Shown: piece by piece, positions 25,374 through 36,193 of the stretch
How positions within the stretch are numbered: the first letter of the stretch is position 1
Layout: each line of letters opens with the position of its first letter
Assembly: GCF_018446385.1 (NCBI RefSeq)
Contig: NC_055991.1
Span: 97,509,712 to 97,573,711, forward strand
Length of the DNA: 64,000 bases
Source: Zingiber officinale
Lineage: Eukaryota > Streptophyta > Magnoliopsida > Zingiberales > Zingiberaceae
Direction: 5' to 3'
The notes under the pieces: generated by a model
Databases searched by the model: none
What the model was told of the DNA's origin: nothing
The model's input: only the letters and a program-made list of their open reading frames with translations
Program-made: the position numbers and the translations under genes

Positions 25374-27298
25374 AATGGTAGTATCCGATCAAGTGATGGG
25401 TGTCAGCACAAAAGAATAATAACTAACAATTCAAGAGATCAGAGGTCTATACAAGGGAATAAAGCTGAATGGTTTTGAGTTAATGTTAATTATTGTATTC
25501 TTATAATTAACTAATTGAGTTCATTGTAATATCTTTCATAGCTTGTGATACGGATATAGGGTAAAGGGGGAATTAAGAGAAGAGGGAGGGGTATTTTCAT
25601 CATTACACTGTATAGGGCTTTAAGGGGGAAGGGAGCACTGTTGAGAAGGGGACCTTCGTGTTTTGCTTTGCTACCGCCACCACTGGACTAGCCTCGCCTT
25701 CTCCGAGCACCTCTCGTCGCCGGTCGCCACCTCCTCCCTTCTCCTCACCAACGCGACCCCCATCGAGAACACCGCCGCCGCTGGCTCCTTCTCACGCCAC
25801 CTCCTCCACTTCCTCTCGATGGCAACCCCAACAAACAACCCCTCGCCAACACTTCTTTCTCCCTCTTTGTGCCGACAACATCACCGCCACTCCCTTCCTT
25901 CTCCTCACGACGCCGCCACCAGATGGACTCGGTGCTGCCCTCCTCACGCAGCGCACCTTCCGACGTCACCTATGCTTTCCCATTTCTCTCATCAGCAACA
26001 AACCTCCAGCCGCCACCTCCTCTTTTCTCCGCGCTGCTGCAATCAAAAAGGCTGCCAGCAGCCACCACCTCTTCCGGCGGTTACTACCTCATCCTGTCAC
26101 ACCCTCCTCTTCCGGCCAGCACCCTTGCTCCGATCGGAAGACATTTTCCATGCTGAGCCGTCTTGGCTAGCGACCTCCATCAATGATCCGGTGCCGAACC
26201 TCCGCTGCCGGTACGAATCTGCCAAAGTCATACACTTTCGGTGTCGGTCGGACCTTCTAGCTTCCATGGATGTGCACTCCCTTAGTGCTTTGAGCCTTTG
26301 CTGTGGATCGGGCCTCCGAGCCCTCATTGCTATTGTGTTCTGATCTGATTTGTCGTATCCAGACCTCATGTCGTTACTACCATTTGACCTGTGTGATGTT
26401 TTAGGTTACGACCTTCGTGTCATTTTGTATCTCGACCTGGGTGTCGATATTTTATCCCAACCTGTGTACTGATGTCTTATCCTGACCTGTGTGCCGATAT
26501 TTTTGTTGGTTGCTATTCGGAATACCGTTCTAGTTCCTCTGTACAAAAATTTGTACAAGCATAGAACTATCCTAGCTACCCATATACTCTACTGAAGTTA
26601 AAATTTGGATTGCAAACGATGCTTAACATTATTAATCCAAATTGTCCTTCAGAAGTTAAATTTGGATTGGAAACGATACTTAACATTTTTACTCCAAGTT
26701 TAACCGATGTATTTTTCATAAGTTAAATCATATTACAGAAGTTAATTAAATATTTATTTCAAAGATCGGCTTCCAGGTTAAACATGGCGAGGCACTAGGC
26801 CTTCTTGGGTATGAGATCATCTACCACTTCCTAGACAAAGCCTTTCAAAGAAATCAGATATTTAACTTTTTACAGTAAACTAGATTTAACTACAGAGACC
26901 TCAATAGAAGCACAATATCGAAACATGAAATCAAAAAATAAAATCGATAACAAAACGATAACCTAAAACTGATTGCCTCTTGTATTGGTATTTCAGAATC
27001 TATACAAAGAAAACTAACTAATTAATTTAAAGCAGAAACAATTAATTAGTTATACCTTTCTTTGTAGCTAAAGACCTCTTGATCTTCTATTGTATTCCTT
27101 TCCTCCTCTTGGACGTTGTGTGGGCGACGATCTACCAAGATGAAATCCACCCAAGCTTGCTTCTCCTCCAAGACTCTCGTGCCACCAAGGGATGCCAAAA
27201 TAGGAAACTTCCTTTCTCTTCTTCTTCTCTTCCAAGTATCCGGCCACCAAAGAAAAGGAACTTCTTGATGTGTCGCCGACCTTGAGAGAAAGAAACAA

Positions 27299-27303
27299 GG
27301 AGC
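27299..27303. repeat. Target-site duplication GGAGC, left copy
   Basis: The five bases GGAGC immediately precede the TGTTGG start of the 5' LTR and recur at 34044-34048 right after the 3' LTR. This fixes both borders of the nested Sirevirus-like element. Confidence 0.92.
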
Positions 27304-28957
27304 TGTTGGTGCAACCTTAGGTCAAGGTTGACTTGGTTGACCTGACTCGAGTTGGTCAAGGGTGACCTGACTCGAGTTGTATTTTGATGTTTGACAATGT
27401 TTGACGAGAGTAGAAAAGTTGTATTCTGATGTGTTGACAAGAATACAAACTTGGGAGATTGTTGGTGCAACCGTAGGTCAAGGTTGATCTGGTTGACCTG
27501 AAAAGTCCAAGCAGGGAGCTTGGCACTGGAAAAGTCCAAGTATGGAGACTTGGCACGGGAAAAGTCCAAGTATGGAGACTTGGCACTGGAAAAGTCCAAG
27601 CAGGGAGCTTGGCACGGGAAAAGTCCAAGTATGGAGACTTGCCTGAAAAGTCCAAGCAGGAGCCCGCACGAGGAAAGTCCTAAGCGATGTTAGGCGGTGG
27701 AAAATCCCGTGAGTGAAGCCAGGCGGTGGAAAGTCCTAGGATGTTAGGCGGTGTGGAAAAGTCCAGTGAGTAAAGCGGTGGGAAAGTCCTAAGCGGATGT
27801 TAGGCGGTTGGAAATCTGGTGAGTGAAGGCAGGCGGTGAGAAAGTCCTAAGCTGGATGTTAGGCGGTTGAAAGTCTCGTGAGTGAAGCCAGCGTGAGAAA
27901 GTCCTAACTGGGATGTTGGGCGGTGTGGAAATCCTGGTGAGTGAAGCGGGCAAGGAAAATCCAGATGGATCGGGGATGATCGGACATCCGGTGTCTGAGT
28001 AGGAGAAAAGTCAAGTGGGTCAAAGGTTGGCCGGACACTTGGTGGAGAGTCTTAGCGGTCAAGGGAGTGGCCGGATGCTAAGCATGATGTACCAACAGTC
28101 AAGGTTGACCGGATGTTGGTTTGGGAGACTTGGGACTTGGTTTGGGCAAAACCAAGCTCGATCGGTTTCGGATCGATCCAATACGTTTATGTATCGATCG
28201 ATCCGTGACCGATGATAACAAATGAAGGGTTCTGTAAGACATCTGATCGGTGCCGAGACCGATCGAAGAGTTGAGAGAGACACGCCCACCTCTCGTATAG
28301 AGAGGTGGGATCGTCCGGGACCGATCAGATTGGGAACTGGATCGGTCCCCACGACCGTCATCAACCCACTGACCGTCGGTGATGCACGATCGGTCCACAC
28401 CTGCGTTGCGACACAACGCGGCTAGATTCTGTCTTCGTGTCTTCTTCGCAGTGCGTATAAGACCTCTGAGGCGAAGAAGATAACAACTCTCTTCCTCACG
28501 ACACTGCGATTTGAGCTTTCTGAGCTTCTTTGAAGCTTCGCGTGAGCTTCGTGCTGGTTTTCTAGCTGCTGGCATCCGTGAAGCTGCTGCTTCATCAACG
28601 GACTCCAGACGAGAAGGCAAGCTTGTTTGTTTTACATTCATATTGTTCTTGCTCTTCTTTGTATCTCCTGTATTGCTTTTGCAAAGATTGTGGTGAGGTT
28701 TCTCCACCCACAAGGAGTATTTATTAGCCGGATTTCCGGGGACTCATCCACCGACGGATTGGTAGGCTTCGTCCACCTTACGGACACGCCGAGGAGTAGG
28801 AGTTCATCTCCGAACCTCGTTATATGGTTTGTCTTTCTTCTCCTGTTTTCTTTCTACGTTGTATTTCCGCTGCACTAACCCAATCGTAGGAAGAAACGCG
28901 AAAGTTTGGGGTCGGCTATTCACACCCCCCTCTCTAGCCGTACGAAGGATCCTAACA
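27304..28957 (+). repeat. 5' LTR of the Sirevirus-like element
   Basis: 1654 bp. It contains about six 30-bp tandem units built on GAAAAGTCCAAGTATGGAG (27499-27665). Irregular units of GAAAGTCCTAAGCGGATGTT type follow to about 27960. Then comes a cluster of GATCGGT/ACCGATC inverted words (28158-28393). The promoter region probably lies in the last 500 bp, but no TATA box was confidently placed. Confidence 0.92.
27499..27665. repeat. 30-bp minisatellite inside the 5' LTR
   Basis: Six or so copies of a 30-bp unit alternating between CCAAGTATGGAGACTTGGCA and CCAAGCAGGGAGCTTGGCA. Each unit is itself a short inverted repeat, CCAAG...CTTGG. The corresponding block in the 3' LTR is 32576-32770, with a slightly different copy pattern. 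The frames read through it on the minus strand are repeat artefacts. Confidence 0.85.
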
Positions 28958-28959
28958 AG

Positions 28960-28971
28960 TGGTATCAGAGC
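28960..28971 (+). promoter_or_regulatory. Primer-binding site for initiator tRNA-Met
   Basis: TGGTATCAGAGC begins two bases after the end of the 5' LTR. It is complementary to the 3' end of plant initiator tRNA-Met and would prime minus-strand DNA synthesis of the nested element. Confidence 0.92.
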
Positions 28972-29019
28972 GAGGTCGCTCTTCGCCGGATTAACACCCG
29001 AGGGAGCACAAGCTAGAGA

Positions 29020-30018
29020 ATGGATCTCTATGGAGAAGACATCATCATTCCACCCTTCTACGAATGCGGTGACTTCGCGTATTGGAAGGTAAGGATGAAG
29101 TACTTTCTTATGACTAACATAATGAATTGGTTTTGTGTACAAGAAGGTTTTATTCCTCCGGTGGATAAGGAAGGAAAACCACTTGAGAAGAAGGAGTGGA
29201 CAAGAGAACAAATTCACAAATCCGAAATCAATGAAGAGGTAACGAGAATAATTGAACTTTCATTGCCTTCTAACATCTTGTGTAAGATAGGTTACAACAA
29301 TGCCAAGGAATTATGGGATAACTTGGCCAAGTTCCGTGAGGGAAGCTCAAATTCAAGCCATGAAGAGGAGCTAAGTGAGCCAAGTAGCTCACATCATGGA
29401 GGAGAGGAATTAGAAGTTGAGGGTTACTCAACATCTAAGGACGAAGAGGAGGAGAGTTCTTCTTCAAGTTCGGAGCAAGAAGAAGAAGCTTCTACCTCCG
29501 AAAGGGATGAAGAAGAGAGCTCGCATCCACCCTCAACCCTAGGTAACTCAAGCAATTTAAGTTCAATTAAATTACACATTATGTGCTTTGAGTGTAGGGA
29601 ACATGGACATTACAAGAGTAAGTGTCCGAAGAGGGTAAGAAAGACTCCACCGGCGCCAAAGGTCAAGGAAGCCGGAGTCCTGAAACGCAAGGGCAAGGAG
29701 CACATCGTGTGTTTCCAATGCAAGCAAAGGGGACACTATAGGAGCCATTGTCCGAGGGGGAGGCAACTTCACAAGGGCAAGAGACCGGGCACATCGATAG
29801 GGGGAGCTAAGGCAAACCCTAAGGTAACCTCTAAGGTTCATTTTTGCAATTCTAATAAAATGCATGCTAGGAATTTTATTGCACTTGTCGATAATAGCAA
29901 GCATGATAACCTTAGGAATCAATACATGTGCTTAGGAGCTAAACATGTGAGTTTAGATAAGGATAATTCTAGAAAGCTAACCCTAGAATTAACTCATCTA
30001 AGGCTAAGGAGAACCTAG
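29020..30018 (+). CDS. Copia gag polyprotein fragment with two CCHC zinc knuckles
   Basis: 332 codons, the capsid-type gene of the gag-only element. Residues 1-105 resemble the N-terminal gag domain of plant Copia elements (IPPFYECGDFAYWKVRMK, then an ALPSN-like ELSLPSNI and AKELWDNL). Residues about 107-180 are a Ser/Glu-rich acidic stretch. Two zinc knuckles follow, CFECREHGHYKSKC and CFQCKQRGHYRSHC (CX2CX4HX4C). Between AKELWDNLAKF and the acidic part, much of the usual gag central domain is absent, so the frame is an internally deleted version. No pol follows. The start at 29020 is the first ATG after the primer site. Function in particle assembly is inferred from the family. Confidence 0.85.
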   Translation: MDLYGEDIIIPPFYECGDFAYWKVRMKYFLMTNIMNWFCVQEGFIPPVDKEGKPLEKKEWTREQIHKSEINEEVTRIIELSLPSNILCKIGYNNAKELWDNLAKFREGSSNSSHEEELSEPSSSHHGGEELEVEGYSTSKDEEEESSSSSSEQEEEASTSERDEEESSHPPSTLGNSSNLSSIKLHIMCFECREHGHYKSKCPKRVRKTPPAPKVKEAGVLKRKGKEHIVCFQCKQRGHYRSHCPRGRQLHKGKRPGTSIGGAKANPKVTSKVHFCNSNKMHARNFIALVDNSKHDNLRNQYMCLGAKHVSLDKDNSRKLTLELTHLRLRRT

Positions 30019-30044
30019 GTAGAAACCCCAAGACAACTAGACAT

Positions 30045-30482
30045 ATGCCTAGGAATACCTCAAAGAAAAATGATAAATCAAAACTTGAGGTATTAGAGAA
30101 AGAAAATCAAGTCTTGAGGTCAAGACTTGACTCTCTAGAAAAGGTTCTTAAGGATTTGACTCTAGGGTCTAGGGGTCAAAAACCCAAGTCCAAGGACAAG
30201 AAAGGTTTGGGTCACAAACCTAAGTCCCAAGTGGTCAAGCCCACTTATCATAGTGTTCCATTCGATTATGGAACAAAACCTAGGGCTAGGAAGACCACCA
30301 CCAAGGTCACAAGGGGAGTCACCCCTAGAGTTGATCTTGATGAGTCCCAGATGACCAAGGCTTTAAAGCCTAAGAGGGTCATTAGGAGGGTTGCTAGGGA
30401 AGTCATCCCTAGTGAATATTTAGTGAACCCAATGAGCTCAAATAGGTATTGGGTTCCTAGGAGCGTCTTCTCTACCCCATAG
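30045..30482 (+). CDS. Second small frame of the gag-only retroelement (basic, coiled-coil start)
   Basis: 145 codons, opening 27 bases after the gag stop. Residues 12-40 read as a heptad-like coiled coil (LEVLEKENQVLRSRLDSLEK). A Lys/Arg-rich middle follows, and the end NRYWVPRSVF resembles the region before the protease in Copia polyproteins. It is most likely the C-terminal part of the ancestral gag-pol protein, now cut off from it by a frame change near 30010. It has no catalytic motif. Confidence 0.55.
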   Translation: MPRNTSKKNDKSKLEVLEKENQVLRSRLDSLEKVLKDLTLGSRGQKPKSKDKKGLGHKPKSQVVKPTYHSVPFDYGTKPRARKTTTKVTRGVTPRVDLDESQMTKALKPKRVIRRVAREVIPSEYLVNPMSSNRYWVPRSVFSTP

Positions 30483-31600
30483 ATGGGTTAGAGAGTGTCA
30501 ACTCCGATTAGAAGGGTAGTTAACCCAACTTTGAGGAAATTGACACTCAAGGAGCATTTTCAAGATTTTGAGAACTTTTGAAAATGAAATGGAATTATCA
30601 TTTACTCCTTTGAAGAGTTAAATGTGCCTAAAGATTGGAAATTTCATTTTTAATCTTATTTGGCACAATTTAAGAAAACCTAGAGAAATACCATAATTGG
30701 GATTTTGGTTTTCTCTTAGGGATATATGGGCAATCTAGGGTTAGATTTTAAGTTAGCTAAGGCTAAGGATACTTAGATAGGGAATTTAGGTATCTTATTT
30801 GTGCTAACTTGCCATGATTGGTTGCCATATGTCATGCCATGACATCATATTTATTTTATTATCATTTGAAATGTCATGATAATGCTTAGGCTAGTTTATA
30901 TGTCATGCTTTATTTAAGTTTTCAAACTTTATGCCATGACATCATGACATTGGCACATGTTATTATGTATGACATCATTATATGCCATGTCATCATCTTG
31001 TGCATTAATGATCAATGAAATTGATTTAAGGATGAAAAACACATTTTGATATTGAGATCAAATTTGTGTTTAGAAAATGCATGAAAACTTAGCCTAAGTT
31101 GACCTTAATCCATATCTCACATCAAATTGACTTGAATGTGGTTTGATACACCTTAGATGTGTGTGAGATATAAGGATCATGAGTTAGGATCAAGGTGCAT
31201 AGTCCTTGTACCTAGATGACCCTAATTCAAGAAATTGAGGATCATAGGGAAAGCTTGTGTACAAGTCATGTACATCTAGCCCTAAGATTATAGTCTCAAA
31301 TTCAAATGGTTTTAAAAGCATTTTAAAATTGATTTGAAAAACCTTGATGAAGTTTTCCTAGTGATAGCATTCATCATTGAACATTGTGATACAAAGTTGG
31401 TTTAAACTTGAACTATTTCAAAGTTTTTGAACTTTGTATCAAGATTAAAAAATGGAAGTTATTTTCATAGAAAACTATTTTTCCATGATAGTATATGTTA
31501 TGAGGAATGTATCCTCAAAATTTCACAATTTTTCGAATTTTCTGGAATTTTCTAGGAGTTTCTGAATTTCGGGAAGGAAATTTCAGAAATCTGCCTATCA
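30483..31600. other. Non-coding interior of the gag-only retroelement
   Basis: The place where pol would stand in a complete Copia element. No integrase or reverse-transcriptase motif is seen in any frame. The text contains many repeats of ATGTCATGCCATGACATCAT type between 30830 and 31000. The function is unknown; it may be spacer gained after pol was lost. Confidence 0.6.
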
Positions 31601-31606
31601 GAGTCT

Positions 31607-31731
31607 GGATCGGTCTGGGGACCGATCCAGGTAAGTCCTGATCGGTCTGTGGACCGATCCAGTGAAGCATGAATCGGTCTGCAGACCGATCCAGTGAGAT
31701 CCAGAAAGCGTGGATCGGTCTGGGGACCGAT
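31607..31731. repeat. Four tandem near-palindromes of GATCGGTC...GACCGATC type
   Basis: Four inverted repeats of about 20 bp: GATCGGTCTGGGGACCGATC, GATCGGTCTGTGGACCGATC, AATCGGTCTGCAGACCGATC and a repeat of the first. They are separated by 14-21 bp spacers. Each can fold as a short hairpin with a 4-base loop. They precede the polypurine tracts, as reported for Sirevirus inverse complementary repeats. Confidence 0.85.
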
Positions 31732-31845
31732 CAGTGCGTGCCAGTTTCTGATTTTCAGCTGTTGGTCTGAAATTTCAGCTGGAAGTTGGGTTTTGTGGAT
31801 TTCTATAGTTTTGAAACTCTCCAAGACATTGTTGGTGCAATGGTC

Positions 31846-32375
31846 AAGGGGGAGTTTTACCTAATTGTCAAGGGGGAGTTGACTTTTAGGGGGAGTTTTT
31901 ACTCCAAAATACTTTTGAGGATTAGTGATATGGGATTATCACTAAGTTGATTGTTGAGTTTAGTATCAAGGGGGAAATTAAGAGTTTCAATGAAAGGTAT
32001 GGGACTTTCATTAGGAAGAAACTCTTGACCTTGATACCCTCCTTTTTCTTTTTGATGTGTGTCAAAAAGGGGAGAGCGTTCATTGGAGAATTATTGGAGA
32101 ACCCAAGTTAGGTTATCGGGTTAACCTAAGCTAGGGGAAGAATGTCAAGGAATGTTCAAGGAAGAACATTGGAATTCTTTTTGATGTGTGTCAAAAAGGG
32201 GGAGAATTATTGGAGAACCCAAGTTAGGTTATCGGGTTAACCTAAGGGGAGAATGTCCAGAGAATGTTCAAGGAAAGAACATTGGACATTGGAAGATGGT
32301 TGGAAAACCTAAGTTAGGTTATCGGGTTAACCTAACTTGATTTTGGATTTTGTCAAACATCAAAAAGGGGGAGAT
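31846..32375 (+). repeat. Multiple polypurine tracts upstream of the 3' LTR
   Basis: Seven purine runs built on AAGGGGGAG: near 31846, 31870, 31888, 31969, 32067, 32195 and 32362. The last abuts the 3' LTR (GGGGGAGAT, then TGTTGG) and is the likely priming site for plus-strand synthesis. A block of about 125 bp containing TTTTTGATGTGTGTCAAAAA, a purine run and AAGTTAGGTTATCGGG is tandemly repeated in 32049-32345. Confidence 0.82.
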
Positions 32376-34043
32376 TGTTGGTGCAACCTTAGGTCAAGGT
32401 TGACTTGGTTGAACTGACTCGAGTTGGTCAAGGGTGACCTGACTCGAGTTGTATTTTGATGTTTGACAATGTTTGACGAGAGTAGAAAAGTTGTATTCTG
32501 ATGTGTTGACAAGAATACAAACTTGGGAGATTGTTGGTGCAACCGTAGGTCAAGGTTGATCTGGTTGACCTGAAAAGTCCAAGCAGGGAGCTTGGCACTG
32601 GAAAAGTCCAAGTATGGAGACTTGGCACTGGAAAAGTCCAAGTATGGAGCTTGGCATGCGAAAAGTCCAAGCAGGAGCTTGGCACGGGAAAAGTCCAAGT
32701 ATGGAGACTTGGCAGGAAAAGTCCAAGTATGGAGACTTGGCACTGAAAAGTCCAAGCAGGGAGCCTGGCACGAGGAAGTCCTAACCGGATGTTGGTGCGA
32801 AAAGTCTGGTGAGTGAAGCCAGGCGGTGGAAAGTCCTAACTGGATGTTAGGCGGTGTGGAAAAGTCCCGGTGAGTAAAGCCAGGTGGGAAAGTCCTAGCT
32901 GGGATGTTAGGCGGTTGGAAAGTCCTGGTGTGAAGCCAGGCGGTGAGAAAGTCCTAACTGGGATGTTAGGCGGTTGGAAAGTCCGTGAGTGAAGGCGATG
33001 AAAGTCCTAACGGGATGTTGGCGGTGTAAATCACGTGAGTGAAGCCGAGCAAGGAAAATCCAGATGGATCGGGGATGATCGGATCGTGTCCGGTGTAGAG
33101 AAAAGTCCAAGTGGGTCAAAGGATTGGCGGACACTTGGTGGAGAGTCTTAGCAGGTCAAGGTGCGACCGGATGCTAAGCATGATGTACCAACAGTCGAGG
33201 TTGACCGGATGTTGGTTTGGAGACTTGGGACTTGGTTTGGGCAAAACCAAGCTCGGATCGGTTCAGATCGATCCAGTGATACGTTGTGTATCGATCGATC
33301 GGTGACCGATCGGATAACAAACGAAGGGTTCTAAGACATCGGTCGATGCGGACCGATCGGAAGAGTTGAGAGACACGACCACCTCGTATAGAGGTGGGAT
33401 CGTCCGGACCGATCGGTGAGCCTGATCGGTCCCCACGACCGATCGGACCATTGAACCGATCGGTGATGCGATCGGTCCACACACCAGCCGCCACGACAAC
33501 GGCTGGATGTCTTCGTGTCTTCTTCGCAGTGCGGTATAAGACCTCTCAGAGCGAAGAAGATAACAACTCTCTTCCTCACGACACTGCGATTTGAGCTTTG
33601 CTGAGCTCCTCTTTGCTGAAGCTTCGCGTGAGCTTCGTTCTGGTTTTCTAGCTGCTGGCATCCGTGAAGCTGCTGCTTCATCAACGGACTCCAGACGAGA
33701 AGGCAAGCTTGTTTGTTTTACATTCATATTATTCTTGCTCTTCTTTGTATCTCCTGTATTGCTTTTGCAAAGATTGTGGTGAGGTTTCTCCACCCACAAG
33801 GAGTATTTATTAGCTGGATTTCCGGGGACTCATCCACCGACGGATTGGTAGGCTTCGTCCACCTTACGGACACGCCGAGGAGTAGGAGTTCATCTCCGAA
33901 TCTCGTTATATGGTTTGTCTTTCTTCTCCTGTTTTCTTTCTACGTTGTATTTCCGCTGCACTAACCCAATCGTAGGAAGAAACGAGAAAGTTTGGGGTCG
34001 GCTATTCACACCCCCCTCTCTAGCCGTACGAAGGATCCTAACA
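32376..34043 (+). repeat. 3' LTR of the Sirevirus-like element
   Basis: 1668 bp, collinear with the 5' LTR. Differences are mostly small deletions in the minisatellite blocks and scattered substitutions. It ends GGATCCTAACA and is followed by the GGAGC duplication at 34044-34048. Confidence 0.92.
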
Positions 34044-34639
34044 GGAGCAAGGGAAGAAGCAAAGGCCGACCACACAAGGATCAAGAGAGGAGACTAAGGT
34101 TATGTTATCACGAAGGTTCCCTCTCCCTCTCTTTTATAATCCTTGCTCAAGGTAAAAAAGGAAAGTTTTAAAACAAAATTAAAACTTCCTTTTAATCCTT
34201 GCTAATGACTAAAAAGGAAAGTTTTTTTTAAAAAAATTAAAACTTCCTCTTAAACAATACATGGCCGACCACACAAAAGCAAAAAGGAAAGATTTAAAAC
34301 AATTAAGATCCCTCTCTTTTTAAATTTCCTATTGTACATGGCAATAAAGAAAAGTTTTAAAAATTAATCTCTCTCTTTTAAAACAGGTAGACAACTACAA
34401 AAAAAGAAAGATTAATTAAAATTTCTCTTTTTAAATCATGGTTACAAAAAGGAAAGTTTTATCAAAAATTAAAATCTCTCATTTAAACATTATAGATAAC
34501 TACAAATAAGGAAAGATTTTAATAAAATTAAAATATCTCTTTAATCTTTTGTAGAAAGCTATAAAAGGAAAGATTTTAAAATTTTAAAACTCTCTTTTAA
34601 AACCATGAGGATGGCTATAAAAGAAAATTAAAATCTTTC

Positions 34640-34860
34640 TTTTAACCATTGTAGATAACTATAAAAAATGAAAGATTTTAACAAAATAAAATCTCTCTTT
34701 TAACCATTTTAGATAACTACAAATAAGGAAAGATTTTAACAAAATAAAATCTCTCTTTTAACCATTTTAGATAACTACAAATAAGGAAAGATTTTAACAA
34801 AATAAAATCTCTCTTTTAACCATTGTAGATAACTACAAATAAGGAAAGATTTTAACAAAA
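34640..34860. repeat. Tandem repeat of about 57 bp in the split solo LTR
   Basis: Nearly identical copies of a unit containing GATAACTACAAATAAGG, AAAGATTTTAACAAAATAAA and ATCTCTCTTTTAACCATT. It continues more loosely upstream to about 34100 with TTAAAACTTCC and CTCTCTTTTAAA words. It lies in the part of the 2.5 kb solo LTR downstream of the nested element. Confidence 0.8.
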
Positions 34861-36193
34861 TTTTGTTTTAAAAATAAAACTTCATTTTCCTTTTCTAGTG
34901 ACTGACCCCTAGCTTGGGCACTAAGCTTGGCCGACCACCTCTTAGCTTCCAAGCTCATGCTTGGCCGACCCCGTTGCACCAACTAAGGATGTGGCCGACC
35001 CATTACTTGGGTAAAAAGTGGACTTTTTGGATACAAGGATTTATAGAGGCTACAACAGGGACCGAGAGTAGAAATTGATTTTGGTCTCCCGATGAGCTTG
35101 AGCTTCCTGTGTTCGCCCCGAACACCCAACTCAAGTTCATCAATAATAACTCATACCACTAAAGAGTTATTATTGCACTACCGCACCAATCCCAAATTAC
35201 ATTATGGGCTCCTTCTTATTATGAGTGCATTAATCTCCCTACGTTTAAGATATCGAATGTCCACTAATTAAATGAGTTACTGGCAACTCACTTAATTAAT
35301 GAACTAAATCTCACCCATTGATAAATCAAAGAAATAAATACTAAGTATACATGCTTATCATTATATCGGGATTAAGAGTACACACATCCATAATAACAGA
35401 GGTTTTGTTCTTTTATGTAGTCAGTATAAAAAGAAAAACCTCAAATGGTCCTGCTCAATACACACATAGTGTACTAGTGTAATTTTATAGTTAAGATAAA
35501 CTAATACCAAATTACACTACAACCACTCCAATGGTTTGTCTCATTCCATCTTGGTTGTGAGCTACTATTTATAATTTATAAGGAACTGATAACATGATCT
35601 TCTGTGTCACACCAAACACCATGTTATCTACAATATAAATTAAATGGACAACTGCATTTAACATAAATGCAGACATTTGACCAATATGATTCTTATTTCA
35701 AAATAAATATTCATACAAAAAGCTAGGCTTTTAGTATACATCCCAACAGTTTTAGCTTGGCTTATGTGCCGAGTCGCATCTGGTTTCGTGATGTCGCTTC
35801 CAGCTCCGTGACGCATCCGACTCCGCTTCATCAGATCCAACTCTTCATCCGGCTTATCCATCTACGCTTTCGGGTCACGACAACTAGACCAACATCCCAT
35901 CCTAGGGCGCCCCTAGGCCAGGGTACGTTTTCTGTACTCGCCCCTCATTTATCTCATTATTATATTATAAACTTGTTACTCATATATTCGTTGGATCTGC
36001 CTCGAGCTTGGGGGTACCAAGGACCGGGGCAACCCGGTCGCTGCCTGCAGGTAGCGTTGACCAGAGGACTTCTGACGACTTGGTCAACATAGAAGTCATC
36101 TCAGCATACCCCCTCTAGGACATCGCAACTCAGTCAATATTCTATCCACCTCACCCGACAGTTCATCTGACTTAGATTCCGAACAATATCAAT

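Larger units (their letters stand above)
27304..34043 (+). mobile_element. Complete non-autonomous Sirevirus-like Copia element carrying gag only
   Basis: The element has two LTRs (27304-28957 and 32376-34043), each starting TGTTGGTGCAACC and ending GGATCCTAACA, with a perfect GGAGC duplication outside. A tRNA-Met primer site TGGTATCAGAGC lies at 28960-28971. The 3.4 kb interior holds a gag frame with two zinc knuckles and a short second frame. No protease, integrase or reverse transcriptase is present. Several AAGGGGGAG polypurine tracts before the 3' LTR and a cluster of GATCGGTC inverted repeats are features described for Sirevirus elements (Copia). It should depend on another element's enzymes. 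This build is often called TR-GAG or LARD-like. The LTRs are very similar apart from small indels in their minisatellites, pointing to a fairly recent insertion. Confidence 0.9.
26504..35748 (-). mobile_element. Solo LTR of an unidentified retrotransposon family, split by a nested element
   Basis: On the minus strand the LTR begins TGTTGGGATGTATAC at 35748 and ends GCAACCAACA at 26504, the usual TG...CA form. Removing the nested element 27304-34043 and one GGAGC copy leaves about 2.5 kb. Flanking 5-mers are ATTTT (26499-26503) and GTTTT (35749-35753), a target-site duplication with one mismatch. No internal retrotransposon sequence remains, so this is a solo LTR formed by recombination between two LTRs. 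It lies inverted relative to the gypsy LTR that hosts it. Confidence 0.7.
25600..36191 (+). mobile_element. Probable 5' LTR of a Ty3/gypsy element, interrupted by nested insertions
   Basis: The right edge is well supported. The sequence ends ...CAATATCA at 36191 and is followed after two bases by TTGGCGTCGTTTGTGGGAA, the type of primer-binding site used by plant gypsy elements of the Tat kind. Reading back, the LTR continues to 35749 and resumes at 26503 on the far side of a 9.2 kb insertion. The text on the two sides has the same style of repeated words (CCTGTGTGCCGAT, CTTATGTGCCGAG). The left end is not fixed: no second LTR is in the window, so about 25600 is a guess. GC-rich frames at 25658-26343 fall inside and are not convincing proteins. 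Confidence 0.5.

Noticed and set aside
25658..26343. Two overlapping plus-strand frames of 170 and 226 codons, rich in Ser, Pro and His
   Set aside because: Several frames are open at once because the region is C-rich and GC-rich. There is no domain and no codon preference, and the region lies in a probable LTR. Treated as composition artefact.
27132..27669. Minus-strand frames reading LDFSRAKSPY-like repeats (also at 32360-32771)
   Set aside because: These are translations of the 30-bp LTR minisatellite, whose unit length is a multiple of three. They lie antisense in the LTRs and have no start context.
28099..28713. 204-codon minus-strand frame in the 5' LTR, and its counterpart at 33263-33799
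   Set aside because: The two copies diverge by frameshift between the LTRs, which would not be tolerated in a gene. No domain is visible.
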